Positions 19,845-30,817 are shown, counted from the stretch's first letter. The stretch is DNA of 64,000 bases from Trichomonas vaginalis G3 (GCF_026262505.1 NC_067206.1:19365319-19429318); one strand, 5' to 3'. The notes: generated by a model from the sequence alone, not told the origin. Made by a program: numbers and translations.

Positions 19845-20561
19845 CGTTTCTATATAAGTAATATATGATAATCTTGTCGTATAGGAAATAAAAATATAAG
19901 TATAATATTTACTGTTTATTGGTGTTATTAAGGTTGATGAAAAATTGAGCGTTTTTAATAAACCACCGTTTGAGAGGAAAGTTGAGATTCTTGATGTTAA
20001 GGTATATTTATGATTGATATATGTATTATGTTAAGATATCTGTATTTTGATATTAGGCATATAATATGTATCTTGCTGTAATTTATTGAGGGGGACTTTC
20101 GTATTTCAATAAAGAAAAGTTTTGAGCAGACCTTTCCTTGAAGAGATTTCGTAGAATGAACGATAAAGTATATTATCTTTTGTTTTGGATTCAAGTCAAA
20201 TTTATGATTCGAAGTTCAGACTCAAAAACAAAAGATAATATACTTTTGTATGATTGTATTTGTAAATTTGCGATTTAAATTGTTTAAAACTCGTTTTTTC
20301 CGGTAACTTCAAAATTTATCGACGTTACCTGAAAAAACAAGCTTTGAACAATGTAAATATCGAATGGCAGCCACACATTTATATGTGGCTGCCATTGCTT
20401 TTAATTTTAGTGCATGATGCACAAAGGACCTTAATATTGTATTTCAGCGGATCCAAGTTTGGAATCGACTTCATATTCGTCAGAGAAGCTACAATATCAA
20501 TTAAACCCTTCTAAAATTAATTGTTTCAACTCGAAATGATAAGAAAAGCGGTTTTGACACA
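19845..20561. other. Intergenic region with hairpin array C
   Basis: No gene is seen in this 0.7 kb. The stretch 20165-20395 holds three consecutive stem-loops, described separately. The last 130 bases would hold the promoter of the small gene at 20562. Confidence 0.5.
20165..20395. repeat. Hairpin array C (three stem-loops)
   Basis: The first stem is a perfect 22-bp pair, 20165-20186 with 20225-20246. The second pairs 20281-20307 with 20324-20350 (27 positions, a few mismatches). The third pairs 20364-20378 with 20381-20395 (ATGGCAGCCACACAT; one mismatch and a 2-base loop). The three stems have unrelated sequences. This is the only array in the host block that has no mobile-element gene next to it. 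Confidence 0.75.
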
Positions 20562-20864
20562 ATGACTGAGAAATCACCAAAAGATATTGAGAATTTTGCA
20601 TTTGAATTCGGAAAGCATTGCCAAGAATTTAACAAGCATGAATACTACAAGAAATTCATCGAAGAACTCTTAAAAGATCTAACAAAAGATTTTTCGAGAG
20701 AACAATACCAAGAACTTCAACAATATGTTGAAAAAATAGTTGCTGCTCGTGCTAGAGAGGAGAAAAATGGAGAAACAAACTCTGCATTTTCTAATAAAAA
20801 TGGTCCTTCTGAAAATGAAAACAATTCAGAATCTGGACCAGACGCAGATATGGACTTCATGTAA
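20562..20864 (+). CDS. Small acidic helical protein, 100 aa
   Basis: The N-terminal 65 residues are predicted helical and charged (EFGKHCQEFNKHEYYKKFIEE; FSREQYQELQQYVEKIVAAR). The last 35 are a disordered Asn/Glu/Ser tail ending PDADMDFM. I do not recognise the family. Codon use and composition look host-like. The start is the first ATG of the frame, and no strong initiator motif is seen. Confidence 0.6.
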   Translation: MTEKSPKDIENFAFEFGKHCQEFNKHEYYKKFIEELLKDLTKDFSREQYQELQQYVEKIVAARAREEKNGETNSAFSNKNGPSENENNSESGPDADMDFM

Positions 20865-21733
20865 AGACATTACATCTATCGCGCTCAATTCTTGGATTGT
20901 ACGCATTGTTATAAATTTTATTTAATAAAAGGTCATATTATTAATTCTACTGTTGATTCATTGTGTGCCATATATGAATTACAAATACGTAACACATTTA
21001 AGAATTTACTCCCCAATTTTTTTTGGCCGAATAGTTATTTGAGCTTTGAGAGACCATTTTATAATATTTTGATTTCGATACTGTATCAATAAGTCTCTGT
21101 ATGTTTAAATTCTCAATATTTGAAATCATCTGAGTTTAAACACAAATATCTCTCCTTAAATAAGTCTTAAGCTCAAAAATCTTATAGTAATTTGCATTTA
21201 CATTGACTAATGTATTCAATTAAAATAAATATTCCGGTAAATGAAAGATACGCAGAGCTCACAGAATAAATTCGTAACATGACAAGGTGTTTTCCTTAAT
21301 GAACACAGAAATCGAGAAAACTCACATAATTCTGTTAGAGTAACCACTAATGTGGCTGAAGAAAAAAGCTTATGAGATATTCACTCTTTTACAATGTTTT
21401 AATGCCTTAAAATTGATTCAAGTATCAAAATCAACCATTTTTATTGCCATGTTTTTATTATATGACCACGAAAAACTTAATTTTTAGATCGATATTTGAC
21501 GATAAACGGTTTGTTTCAATTATTGATCGGTTTGGCATCAAATGCAATTAATGTTTCTTATTGGTAATATTTCAAGAATATAAAGTATTTTTTGAAAATA
21601 AAAAGCCGCTAGAATTGATTGAATTGAGACTTATTTGGTTTTATATATTTTTATTTATGTACGACATTCTAAATCTATTTCATATGATTATAAATTTGGA
21701 TAAAAAATTGACACTCATATTTTTATATCAAAT
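20865..21733. other. Gene-free interval
   Basis: AT-rich and without a credible gene. The last 30 bases hold CACTCATATTTTTATATC, an initiator-like site about 15-20 bases before the ATG at 21734. Confidence 0.45.
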
Positions 21734-24700
21734 ATGGAAGACTTTTTTACTTCTAAAGGCATTTCTTTACAAACAGATACCAATAATGATACAATAATTG
21801 AAACGCTAAATGCTATTACGAAAGAAATAACTCCAAATATCTTTTTCAACGAAACAACACACCATAAAATTAAAATCTTTGCCCAGATTCTGAAATATTT
21901 CGTTTGCATTTTTGAAAAAGGAACACCTTCCATTAAAGTGATGGTATCAAATACGTTGGGCAAGTTTTTAGTTCGATTTTTTCCACATTTTAGTTTATCA
22001 ATCTTAAAGGGAGCGTTTGATGTCGCAAATTTATTTACACAAGAAAACAAAACATCATTGGTACTCGCATCCGTATTCTGTTATTGCATCAAATTCACTT
22101 CTCCTAAGAGTCATAAAGATATTATTAAATTCTTCCCAAGTTTACCTCATTTTACTGATATAAATACTCCAAACTTCTCTAATGTACCTCATTTATTAGA
22201 GCGCATTGGAAGATTTAATAAAAATTGGGCTGGCACAATTCTTGGACCTTTCCTTACAAAAGATCCTGACTCGAAAAATAGGGCCTTATTTAATTCTATT
22301 TTAGCTCTCGTCAAAAATTATCCAGAATTATTTGATGAAGCCGTAGAAATTATTTTATCGAACAATAATCCTAACTTAGATTTAATATCCTTCCTATTTT
22401 CACAAACCAACTATATTATGATATCGACGATTGAACCACAACTCGCAAAATACGCTTATGAACTACTTACAAAAGAAGGATCTACGATGGTACAAAAAGA
22501 TAGCGCCTTTCAAATACTCAAAAGAATCGATTCAGTCGAAAGCCTATATTTAGATGGTAATTTACAATTTAAATACAATGATATTTCAATAATGATTCCT
22601 TTCAACGAAGTAAAAACCATTTCCTCGCTCTACAAATTCCCCATCAAAGAGATTTTGCCTGTTACAAAAGATGATTCCGCATTAGTTGCAACTGTCAAAT
22701 GGGAAACTTCAGGTGATTTAGGTCTCATAGAGAATTTTTCCAAAGGAATTGGCGATAAACCAGAGCTTTTGAGTCCATTCCTTTCAGGATTACGTCATTT
22801 AATTCGGAAATTGGATGATAGCAACGAATTAGCTGAATTAATACACAAATATATCTTTGTAAAACCTCAATCATGGTTCCACTCAGTAGATATACTAGGA
22901 GTAATGTCAGAATTAAATGTTGAAAGAAGTAAGAAATTATTTGGAATCGAACAAACGATCAAAATGTGCCAAATCGCATTTGAATGTACTTTATCCGAAA
23001 ATGCAAAGCTTTCTTCCAGTGCAATTACGTTCTTTCATAAATTCAACCCGACTCATGAGATATTTTCCTTAAATATGTTAACAGACTTTTACGAAAAGAG
23101 GGGATTCCTCAATACAGTTACCATTGTCAAGTCAATTGCCAAAGATGAAGATTATTTGGCTGTCATGAACTGTCTGACAGAAGCAGTTGAGTATTTCATT
23201 GACGACATGGAAGTTTTACTCGCTTATTATGATTGTTCGGCCGATTTCAAGTATCCTCTCAATCCAGATAGTCCTAGTGTCGTTAAAGCAATAAGATATT
23301 GCGAAGATTTCGTAGATTCTTTGAACACGACAAACTTTGATGAATTCTTTGCAAACAAAAATGGTTTAGATGTTGTTGATGGAGCCCTTGACATCGACAA
23401 CTTCTTCAGACCACTTGAAAGAACTCTCAAATTCCTGTCAAATGTGTCAAAACCGGTTTTCCGCATTATAGGACTTATTGACAGAGCAGCACCATTTTGT
23501 CCATCAGCATGTACATCAGTATGTGCGAGTATCTTTGAAAAGGTCGAAGCTCCGACACGAGAAAGACTTGCTGCGGAGTTCATGGGATTATGGAAAACAG
23601 CGCGTGACATAACATATGTTTCTGATTGGTGTGAAATTCTTTATGGATGGATGCAGCATAAAGAAAGCATCAAATCAGCTGCAATTGAGTATTTCACGAA
23701 TGCTGTTGAAGAGAACCATTCTGTTGACGAGAAGTTCATTGTTTATTTGGTAAGAATGTGCGGAATGTTCAAGAAAGATTTAGATTTTATACCCGAAAAA
23801 ACTTTGGAAGCATGCCTTGATTCATTTGAAGAGAAATGTCCAGATGTTTATACATTTCTCACTGGAAACAAACCAAAAATCAAATTGAATCAGAAACAAA
23901 AATTTGTTTTTGTAAATCCGACACCTGATGAATTGAGAAAATCAGAAGAATCTGCTGTTTTCTCAATGGTTGCTGAATCTGTATCAGATGAATATCTCCA
24001 AGAAATGCTCAAAACATACGTAGCAAGCAAGAGCATGAATGGTCTCATTTCTTTGATTAACTACGCAAAGAGAAGAAACAGAATCATTTTGTTCAAAGAT
24101 GTTGAAATTCCTCTCCTCATGATCAATTCAGTTCTCAACTACGCGATGCAAGTAAAGTCCAAAGAGCTTCCAATTCTCGCGAATAGATTCAAACATTTGA
24201 ATGGTCTGATCGGAGAAACTTGTTTCATGATAAATCCTGAGGATTTCGTCAATGATTTCTTCCAAACTCCTAAGCCACCTTCAAAGAAAATTATGGAGTT
24301 TCTAACATTTGTTCAGAGGAGCTACAGCTATTTTAACCAGGAAGTCCTCAAAACAGCTGTTGTCCACATTCTCGACACTTGCAAGAACATGAAGAGAATG
24401 AAAATTGGACTCCATCTTGTCAGAGCAATTATGGGCGCAATGTCAAATTTGCCTCTTGAATTCTTGCTGACAATAACTGCTTTGATGATTCAAAATAAGG
24501 AATTTCTCGATGGATACGAGACTGCAAGGATTTGTTACATGATTTCTCAAAAGATGACAGTCAATAAAAAAGTTTGTGAAATTTACGACTCAGTTATTGA
24601 CAAAATCAAACCTTCTTTTCCTGCCCATATTCTCATCAGGCTTTCGATGCTTTCAGAACAAACTAGTTCAAAGTCTTTCTCTCAGTTAATTGACTTGTGC

Positions 24701-25555
24701 GAAAACAATATTCAGGCATCGAATGTTAACTTTCCTTCTTTGACAATTATGAGTTTGAGACTGATGATACAGTTGTTGAAAGTCAAGGAGACAAATCACA
24801 CACATAACTTGATCGAAAAACAAATGCCTTTCCTCATTTCATTGATACAGAAGAACTGGAAGAATCCTAGTTTCTGTGATATTCTAGGAGAGATTGTTTC
24901 ATTTGTAATGTCAAGAAATTCTTTATCAAATGTTTCAGACTTAATTGTCAAATCTATTACACAGATTGTTCCTCCTTCTTCTTATGCTTCTTATCAGATC
25001 TATGCACAGATTCTTCCTAAAGCTGTAAGAAGGAGATTCTTGCTTCCTCCAACGAAACCTCCGAACGTTGCTCCTCCTTTCTCCATTTTCAAAGTTGATA
25101 TGGGTTGTCTCTGCGAACAAATTGAACTGAATTACAAAGATTATGACTCTAAATACGCATTCATTATGGATAGAGTCACGACATGGCTCCAGAGTACAAA
25201 AGATACAGACTGCTACTCAATGAGCTTTGTCGTTTTCGAGTGGCAGAGCTTGATACAGAAATACTTGACATCTCAAGATGTTGTATCAACTGTTTGTTTC
25301 CAGTTCCACAAGTTCATTCCGAGGTTCTTCCCTTTATTTGTTGCAATGGCTATATTTATGAGGAAGGAGGCAAAGAGCGGAAAAGATATTTCAGGAACGT
25401 TGGAGATGATTGAGTCAGTAGTAATAACAAGACCTCATAAAGAGGCAGTTAAGTTGATTAACGTGCCTGGTAAAATGGGAATTGCCTTAAAATTGGCATC
25501 ATTTTCAAGTGATTGCGAGGAAGCTGATAACTTAATTTCAAAGCTAACAAAATAA
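21734..25555 (+). CDS. Large alpha-solenoid (HEAT/ARM-like) protein, 1273 aa
   Basis: The whole protein is made of amphipathic helices of 12-20 residues in pairs, with recurring Leu/Ile/Phe spacing and few low-complexity stretches, typical of HEAT or armadillo scaffolds. Blocks such as KVMVSNTLGKFLVRFFPHFSL and LTITALMIQNKEFLDGYETA are examples. No catalytic motif or membrane segment is seen. I cannot name an orthologue; importin-like, nuclear-pore or trafficking scaffolds are possible. The ATG is preceded by an initiator-like TCATATTTTT. The frame is whole. Confidence 0.8.
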   Translation: MEDFFTSKGISLQTDTNNDTIIETLNAITKEITPNIFFNETTHHKIKIFAQILKYFVCIFEKGTPSIKVMVSNTLGKFLVRFFPHFSLSILKGAFDVANLFTQENKTSLVLASVFCYCIKFTSPKSHKDIIKFFPSLPHFTDINTPNFSNVPHLLERIGRFNKNWAGTILGPFLTKDPDSKNRALFNSILALVKNYPELFDEAVEIILSNNNPNLDLISFLFSQTNYIMISTIEPQLAKYAYELLTKEGSTMVQKDSAFQILKRIDSVESLYLDGNLQFKYNDISIMIPFNEVKTISSLYKFPIKEILPVTKDDSALVATVKWETSGDLGLIENFSKGIGDKPELLSPFLSGLRHLIRKLDDSNELAELIHKYIFVKPQSWFHSVDILGVMSELNVERSKKLFGIEQTIKMCQIAFECTLSENAKLSSSAITFFHKFNPTHEIFSLNMLTDFYEKRGFLNTVTIVKSIAKDEDYLAVMNCLTEAVEYFIDDMEVLLAYYDCSADFKYPLNPDSPSVVKAIRYCEDFVDSLNTTNFDEFFANKNGLDVVDGALDIDNFFRPLERTLKFLSNVSKPVFRIIGLIDRAAPFCPSACTSVCASIFEKVEAPTRERLAAEFMGLWKTARDITYVSDWCEILYGWMQHKESIKSAAIEYFTNAVEENHSVDEKFIVYLVRMCGMFKKDLDFIPEKTLEACLDSFEEKCPDVYTFLTGNKPKIKLNQKQKFVFVNPTPDELRKSEESAVFSMVAESVSDEYLQEMLKTYVASKSMNGLISLINYAKRRNRIILFKDVEIPLLMINSVLNYAMQVKSKELPILANRFKHLNGLIGETCFMINPEDFVNDFFQTPKPPSKKIMEFLTFVQRSYSYFNQEVLKTAVVHILDTCKNMKRMKIGLHLVRAIMGAMSNLPLEFLLTITALMIQNKEFLDGYETARICYMISQKMTVNKKVCEIYDSVIDKIKPSFPAHILIRLSMLSEQTSSKSFSQLIDLCENNIQASNVNFPSLTIMSLRLMIQLLKVKETNHTHNLIEKQMPFLISLIQKNWKNPSFCDILGEIVSFVMSRNSLSNVSDLIVKSITQIVPPSSYASYQIYAQILPKAVRRRFLLPPTKPPNVAPPFSIFKVDMGCLCEQIELNYKDYDSKYAFIMDRVTTWLQSTKDTDCYSMSFVVFEWQSLIQKYLTSQDVVSTVCFQFHKFIPRFFPLFVAMAIFMRKEAKSGKDISGTLEMIESVVITRPHKEAVKLINVPGKMGIALKLASFSSDCEEADNLISKLTK

Positions 25556-26492
25556 GTGGAATATTTCCCTTTGTTTATTTGTTTGTTTTTAATTTAAAAA
25601 ATTAGTTTAAATTTAATGTAAAATTCGCGTTTAATTTATAAAATTGTACTATACAGGGAATGGTAGGCGCTTAATTTATGTGGTATATATGTGCGCCGCC
25701 CGAATCATAGGGTGCCTCCTTGTGATATGTAGAAAAACTAAATAAATCATATGCTATTCAATGAATCGAATTTTATATGAAGAACCATTGATTCAGCTTT
25801 AGGGATATTGCCCATCGGAGCTCTTGTGATATTTCCGCCTAGCGTATATATGAGTGTCACTTTTACTGATGCCTATTAGGAAGATAATTAAGAATTTTGT
25901 AAGGGTGCACTTACTCAGGTATGACATTTTTTTTGACATTGCCTTCAATTGCACTTCATACAATTTGTCAAAAATTTGAATTAAAGTCAGATGGACGTAC
26001 TTGCACCTTTTAAAAGATGAACTTAAGGCACCATAGCCTAAAGTACTACTTGTCTAGCTTACTTACTAAAAAAGTATTCTCAAAGTTTCATTTTTAGTAA
26101 TAACAGTAAAATCTAATATATTTTTATTCATTTTCGAGTTTAAAAATGTCAAAAAAATTTGAGGTGTCACCTATGATTAATTTCTGCTTATTAGACAGTA
26201 AAATCACATATATGAATGAGAAGGACGTGGAAGTGAAACATAGATTTAAATTAATTTCCAAAAACAATACTCCGCGCAGGACTACAAAATTATAGTAAAT
26301 TCTATAAATATCAGGATATGACTCTGATTTTTTTCCCTTTTCTTTTTGTTTTTCAAAATCAAGAAAGAATTTTTCTTGAAAATTAAAGGAAATTGCCAAA
26401 ATTATACCTGAAATAAATGACTCTAAGAGAAATTTTGTTTTTGACAATCCAAAATGTAATTTTGAAATAATTTTTTTTCAATTGTGAAATGT
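25556..26492. other. Gene-free interval between convergent genes
   Basis: No gene that I trust. At 26158-26190 the sequence GAGGTGTCACCTATGATTAA plus TTTCTGCTTA resembles the terminal repeat of the element at 8646-9886 with several differences, but no partner repeat is found nearby, so it may be a lone decayed end. Confidence 0.4.
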
Positions 26493-27041
26493 CTACATAA
26501 ATTCATATTCTCTTTGTAAATCTTCTAGTTGTGATTCGTAATCCTTCTTCATTGAAGATAAACTTTGTAAATGCTTTAATAAAATCTTTTTATCCGTTTC
26601 ATTTGCATCTTCAAGTTTAATAAAGAGCTTTTCAGATTCTGTGAATATACCTTGTATATTGTTTTGTATTTCTTTGGCCTTTTTTCTAATTTGTTTTCGC
26701 TTCAAAGATTTTTCTTTTTGAATAGCTCTACATTTCTTTTCGATGGCTTTCATGCTAACACATTCTGCCAAATCTGTGTATTTGCTTTTTTCGCGTTGAA
26801 GGGAGTGAAACTTAACTAATCTATTGTTTGCAAATGGTTTTGATGAATTTATTGCGTTTTCTAATGAATTTGTATTCATAAATTTAATCTCTGCTCGATT
26901 TGAGCCAATATAAATTGAAGAAATGTCTCCGAATGCTGAAACATGTTTTGAAATCGTTCCAATATCATTACTTTGATCAGGTACATTAGTTAACTCTAGC
27001 ACTTTCCCGCGTAATTGGCTTTTTTCTACAGGAGATAACAT
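26493..27041 (-). CDS. RRM protein, RBM26/RBM27-like C-terminal type, 182 aa
   Basis: Residues about 12-80 form an RNA-recognition motif of the RBM26/27 type: GKVLELTNVPDQSNDIGT, then VSAFGDISSIYIGSNRAEIKF and INSSKPFANNRLVKF. A long charged coiled coil follows (about 85-182; KKCRAIQKEKSLKRKQIRKK). In animals and fungi RBM26/27/Rmn1 proteins act in nuclear RNA surveillance and 3' end quality control. Here the protein is small and lacks the zinc finger and N-terminal part seen in animal members. The start at 27041 (MLSPVEKSQLRG) is preferred because the domain begins just after it. An ATG 26 codons upstream (27119) is the alternative. Confidence 0.7.
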   Translation of the reverse strand: MLSPVEKSQLRGKVLELTNVPDQSNDIGTISKHVSAFGDISSIYIGSNRAEIKFMNTNSLENAINSSKPFANNRLVKFHSLQREKSKYTDLAECVSMKAIEKKCRAIQKEKSLKRKQIRKKAKEIQNNIQGIFTESEKLFIKLEDANETDKKILLKHLQSLSSMKKDYESQLEDLQREYEFM

Positions 27042-27726
27042 GATTTCAGAATTTGTCACTTTTTTAAATTTTTTTTCTCTTGAATTTCTTGATCTTTTTG
27101 AGAAAAAAACACATGACAAGCTTAAAATAACAACATATATATCATATTTTGTTATTAACAGTCATTATCTCAAATTTGATAGTCGCGCGAATTTGCAGAG
27201 ACTTGTCTGTGAAACCATCTGTAGCTTGTGCTTAACAAGTCACAAATATATCCATTGCAATCCTAAATTGCAATGCTTTGCTATTACTTGCTTATAAAAG
27301 ATATGGAATCACTTGGATTTCAGCGCTTCTACATAAAGAACACAGGTATTTTTAGAAGATTAAATAATTTTGGTCGTATAATCTGAATAACAAACGATAC
27401 TTTAAGTGATGATTGCTAACAATGCGGCTTATCCAACAGTTCAGATTTTATCTCTTGTCCAAAATAAACAAGAAGACTTATCAAAATATAGAGTCTACAA
27501 CGGCCACGAGACGAAAACTCAAAAATATCTTTGAATTTCAAATTGTAATGGACTTTTTGCTAAAAAATTTATGAGTATTTCTTTATATTTTTTGTATCTA
27601 TGAAGCATAGTAACTTTTACCAATGTTGATGAATCCATACAAATTGAAATTTGAATGGTCAAAATTTTTGTATTTAATTCAAAATTACGACTAAAAATTT
27701 TCTCATCAACCAAATTATTTTAATAA
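27042..27726. other. Intergenic region between divergent genes
   Basis: It contains the promoters of the RRM gene (minus) and the zinc-domain gene (plus). A TCATCAACC site lies about 20 bases before the ATG at 27727. Short direct copies of TTTGCAATG/ATTGCAATG occur near 27255-27275. No gene is seen. Confidence 0.4.
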
Positions 27727-28140
27727 ATGACCCAAAACGAAGCAATATCACAGGACTGTACAATGAATAATGAATCCATGCAGGAACAACAAAATTCACT
27801 CAGTCAAGAGCCAGTTATTAATGCAGATACAGTTTTCAAATGCCCTCAATGTAGATATCCACTTTTTAAGGGAAGTGACATCATTCAACATGAAGCAACC
27901 AAAGTAAGAAAGATAGTCAAAAAGAGAAAGCAATATGCTTCTAAAGAAAATGGCTGTCATTCGTATTTTATTGATAAACCTGACTGGCTTGATGCAACTG
28001 GAAGACTTAATGATACAATAAACTGTCCTAGATGTCATATTAAATTAGGTCATTTCAATTGGTATGGCTCTCAATGTTCCTGTGGCGAATGGATTAAACC
28101 ATCCTTCCAATTTCCAAAATCTCGTGTAGATGCAATTTAA
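27727..28140 (+). CDS. Stand-alone YVH1/DUSP12-type zinc-binding domain protein, 137 aa
   Basis: Residues 38-135 match the C-terminal zinc domain of YVH1/DUSP12: CPQC (39, 42), His55, Cys77, FIDKPDWL, then CPRCHIKLGHFNWYGSQCSCGEW (Cys100, 103, 117, 119) and a terminal KSRVD. In yeast this domain, not the phosphatase, is what drives 60S ribosome maturation by releasing Mrt4. No phosphatase signature (HCxxxxxR) exists here; the first 35 residues are Gln/Asn/Glu-rich and disordered. So it is a phosphatase-free form, with ribosome biogenesis as the likely job by analogy. The frame is whole and the ATG is the first in frame. Confidence 0.8.
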   Translation: MTQNEAISQDCTMNNESMQEQQNSLSQEPVINADTVFKCPQCRYPLFKGSDIIQHEATKVRKIVKKRKQYASKENGCHSYFIDKPDWLDATGRLNDTINCPRCHIKLGHFNWYGSQCSCGEWIKPSFQFPKSRVDAI

Positions 28141-28420
28141 ATTCAGAAAATGATATAAATTATGTTTATATAAGAAAAAATAATTCAGATAAAAATAATA
28201 TTATTGACATTTTATTAAAATTAATATGTATTATTAATCAACATCATCTACATCATGGGATTCTTGCTGTTTTTCAGGTGTTTTATGGAATTTTTGAGAA
28301 AATTTGGAATTTTCATCTTCTTCAACTGATTTTTGAGCAGATTCCTTCTCATTACTTTCTTTTTCTTCTATATTTTGAGTTTCTCCGTCTCCGTCTTCGT
28401 TTATTTCTATTACTTTTTGA

Positions 28421-29275
28421 TTAAATTTCTTTTTTTTCTTCTTCTGTCATTAAATCTGGGAAATCTTGTATATTCTTACCAGATGCAATACAGTGATTGC
28501 GTTGGATCTGAGTAAGATCGTCAAAATTCTTCTGTTCCATTTCGTATTGTTCGATTTTGATTTTCTTTCTTTCGAGCATTTCTGCCTGCTTTCCACCAGT
28601 CTTCCATGCAGCAACAGTTCTCTTTTCGTTGTCTGTAACTGGTTCATCATCCAAGTAGGTGAGATTTGGGTATCTTAAAATCATATTTCTGCGATAGCTC
28701 ATGAGTGTTCTTGTAATTGGATTTCCATCCAAGTGTATAACTTTGAGATGTGGTAGTTTGTCTAATATTTCTAGAACTGAAGGATCTTCAATTCCATTGT
28801 TGTTTAAGTGAATAATTTCAAGAGATTGGCATTCAAGAAGTCCATCAAGTGAATGAGGATCTGATAATCTGTTTCTATCAGCATCTAAATTCTTTAGTTT
28901 TTTGCAATTTCCGAGATTTTTAATGTACTTAATGCTGTTTCCAGATATAGAAAGAAGCTCTAAGTTAACAAGATTCTCTAAACCTTCTAATTCTGTTATT
29001 ATATTATCTGACAAGTATAAATTCGTTAAATTAATAAGTGTATCGAGACCGGAAATCCTTGAAATGCAGTTTCCACTTAACCACAGCTCTTTGATGTTTG
29101 TATACTTCTTCAAACCGTGAATGGATGCAAAACCTTTGGCTTCAAGATGGAGTGAATCATTTAATTCTGGTATTAGATATAAACCATGTTCACGGCAGCA
29201 TTCTTTAATAACTTTTTGGGTCATATGAATATCTGCATCGTCATCATCATATTCAAAAGCGTCACTGTCACTCAT
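28421..29275 (-). CDS. DNAAF1 (ODA7/LRRC50)-like LRR protein, probable C-terminal frameshift
   Basis: 284 codons. [23 protein letters not shown] then [20 protein letters not shown] is the DNAAF1 signature, followed by about six SDS22-type leucine-rich repeats ([25 protein letters not shown]-like units), the LRR cap ([16 protein letters not shown]) and a charged helix. DNAAF1 helps preassemble axonemal dynein arms in the cytoplasm, which fits a flagellate. The frame stops right after an 8-A run (T30-T37 of the plus strand at 28430-28437). One base shift would continue through 60 acidic codons to a stop at 28234, so the end given here may reflect an indel or a sequencing error. The start is the ATG before [12 protein letters not shown]. 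Confidence 0.85.
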   Translation of the reverse strand: MSDSDAFEYDDDDADIHMTQKVIKECCREHGLYLIPELNDSLHLEAKGFASIHGLKKYTNIKELWLSGNCISRISGLDTLINLTNLYLSDNIITELEGLENLVNLELLSISGNSIKYIKNLGNCKKLKNLDADRNRLSDPHSLDGLLECQSLEIIHLNNNGIEDPSVLEILDKLPHLKVIHLDGNPITRTLMSYRRNMILRYPNLTYLDDEPVTDNEKRTVAAWKTGGKQAEMLERKKIKIEQYEMEQKNFDDLTQIQRNHCIASGKNIQDFPDLMTEEEKKEI

Positions 29276-29977
29276 GATTTTGAAAATTTTAGGGAAAAAA
29301 AAACAATTGTTTTCTTCATTTGTGAAGGACTATTCCAGACACATCACTCGCGAGTGAATGATTTTTTTTTGAAAAAATACAACTTGACCTCATTCGAATC
29401 ACCTGCCCAAGAACACAATATATCCTTAATATCAATGCCAGACTCTATTATAGTCTCAAAAATATGTTACTTCACTTCAACTAGTAAGATGAAGTACTAA
29501 TTTGCTTCCTCATTTTGCGTTCGATATTTAATTTCAAAATTGCAAGACCTAGCGGCCACACATTCACAAAATCACTCAACCGAATCAATTGATCCAATTC
29601 AGTATTAAACTATTTGTTTATAATTTGAAAATTTGATAAAAAGTCAAAAAATAAGCGATATCAAATTTGTTGACCCTTTTCTTATTAATTGTGAATTACC
29701 AAAATGCTCTTATTTGTTAGTTTCTAGTATAAATTTTAAAAATCTCTTTATTTTCTTAAGTTATACTTACAATTTGTAATCTTTTGTTTCTAATATCTAA
29801 TCTTTTAATGAAATAGCAAAATTCAGTTTCATCATAACAGACTTGATAATAAATTATACAATTTATAGTAGATTGAAGGGAATTAAATAGGCAAGTTAAG
29901 TTATTCAAATACAATAAAGAAAAATAAATGAAATTACGAAACCGACCTGTTTAGATTAAAACCTGCGAATTACAGAT
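29276..29977. other. Gene-free interval
   Basis: AT-rich DNA upstream of the DNAAF1-like gene and downstream of the peroxiredoxin gene. No gene or clear repeat is seen. Confidence 0.45.
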
Positions 29978-30568
29978 TTAGTTGTTAGCCTTGCCGAAGT
30001 ACTCCTTAGAGGCCTTTGGATTTGGCTTGATTGTGAGGTCGCCCTCGCCGTGCCATTGAGCTGGGCAAACTTCGCCATGCTTAGCAGCGAACTGGTAAGC
30101 CTTAACGAGGCGGAGGATTTCATCAACATTACGGCCAACATCTGGATGGTTCATCTGGACGTGGCGGATGATGCCCTCTGGGTCAATGATAGCTGTGCCA
30201 CGGAGTGTGTGGCCGGCTTCGCACATGTAGAAGCCGTAGTCCTTAGCAATCTTGCCACCAAGATCGCCGATAAGTGGGTACTTGATTTCGCCGAGGCCAC
30301 CTTCCTTACGTGGTGTGTTGATCCAGGCAAGGTGTGTGAAGACAGAGTCAACGGATAAGCCGAGGACTTCGCAGCCGATCTTCTTGAATTCCTCATACTT
30401 GTTGGAGAACTCGATGATCTCTGTTGGGCAGACAAATGTGAAATCGAGTGGGTATGAGAAGAGAACGAGCCACTTGCCCTTGTATTGCTCAAGGGAAACT
30501 TCCTTGAAGTCTGTATCTGGGAAGACGGCTGTAGACTTGAATGCTGGAGCTGGTTTTCCGACAAGCAT
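29978..30568 (-). CDS. Typical 2-Cys peroxiredoxin (thioredoxin peroxidase), 196 aa
   Basis: It reduces hydrogen peroxide and organic peroxides with electrons from thioredoxin. The peroxidatic Cys47 lies in FTFVCPTEI and the resolving Cys168 in [12 protein letters not shown] (90-93) and the C-terminal YF (190-191) are the pair that makes eukaryotic 2-Cys enzymes sensitive to over-oxidation. The start at 30568 ([10 protein letters not shown]) is chosen over an ATG nine codons upstream, because TCACTTTCATCTA, an initiator-like site, sits directly before it and the length then equals the family norm. The gene is clearly richer in G and C than its neighbours, with C-ending codons, as expected for a highly expressed trichomonad gene. 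Confidence 0.95.
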   Translation of the reverse strand: MLVGKPAPAFKSTAVFPDTDFKEVSLEQYKGKWLVLFSYPLDFTFVCPTEIIEFSNKYEEFKKIGCEVLGLSVDSVFTHLAWINTPRKEGGLGEIKYPLIGDLGGKIAKDYGFYMCEAGHTLRGTAIIDPEGIIRHVQMNHPDVGRNVDEILRLVKAYQFAAKHGEVCPAQWHGEGDLTIKPNPKASKEYFGKANN

Positions 30569-30817
30569 TAGATGAAAGTGAGCTGAACATGACAAACCGC
30601 ATGTATTGAATGAATATTATTTTTTGAGAATGGAAAAATATTTTACAAAAAATCATTGATCTACAATTATGGTGGTGTGCTGAATATAAAATATGTGGTG
30701 ATCGTGTAAAATAAATTCGATAAGTTTTTTGATCATCGCCGTTGATAAGGAAGTCAATTTGGAAAATTGTTTTCACTTTAGGAGAATATAATTTTCCATT
30801 TGGAAAATTTAAAAAGT

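Noticed and set aside
25660-25870. Possible small structured RNA downstream of the alpha-solenoid gene
   Set aside because: A few GC-richer words (GTGCGCCGCCCG, GGGTGCCTCCTTG) drew attention, but no consistent tRNA, snRNA or hairpin fold could be drawn.
26124-26447. 107-codon frame on the minus strand
   Set aside because: Composition is that of translated AT-rich DNA, and it crosses a degenerate transposon-end-like sequence. No initiator motif or domain.
30151-30564. Ser-rich minus-strand frame and two plus-strand frames over the peroxiredoxin gene
   Set aside because: Shadows caused by the GC-richer codon use of the peroxiredoxin gene.
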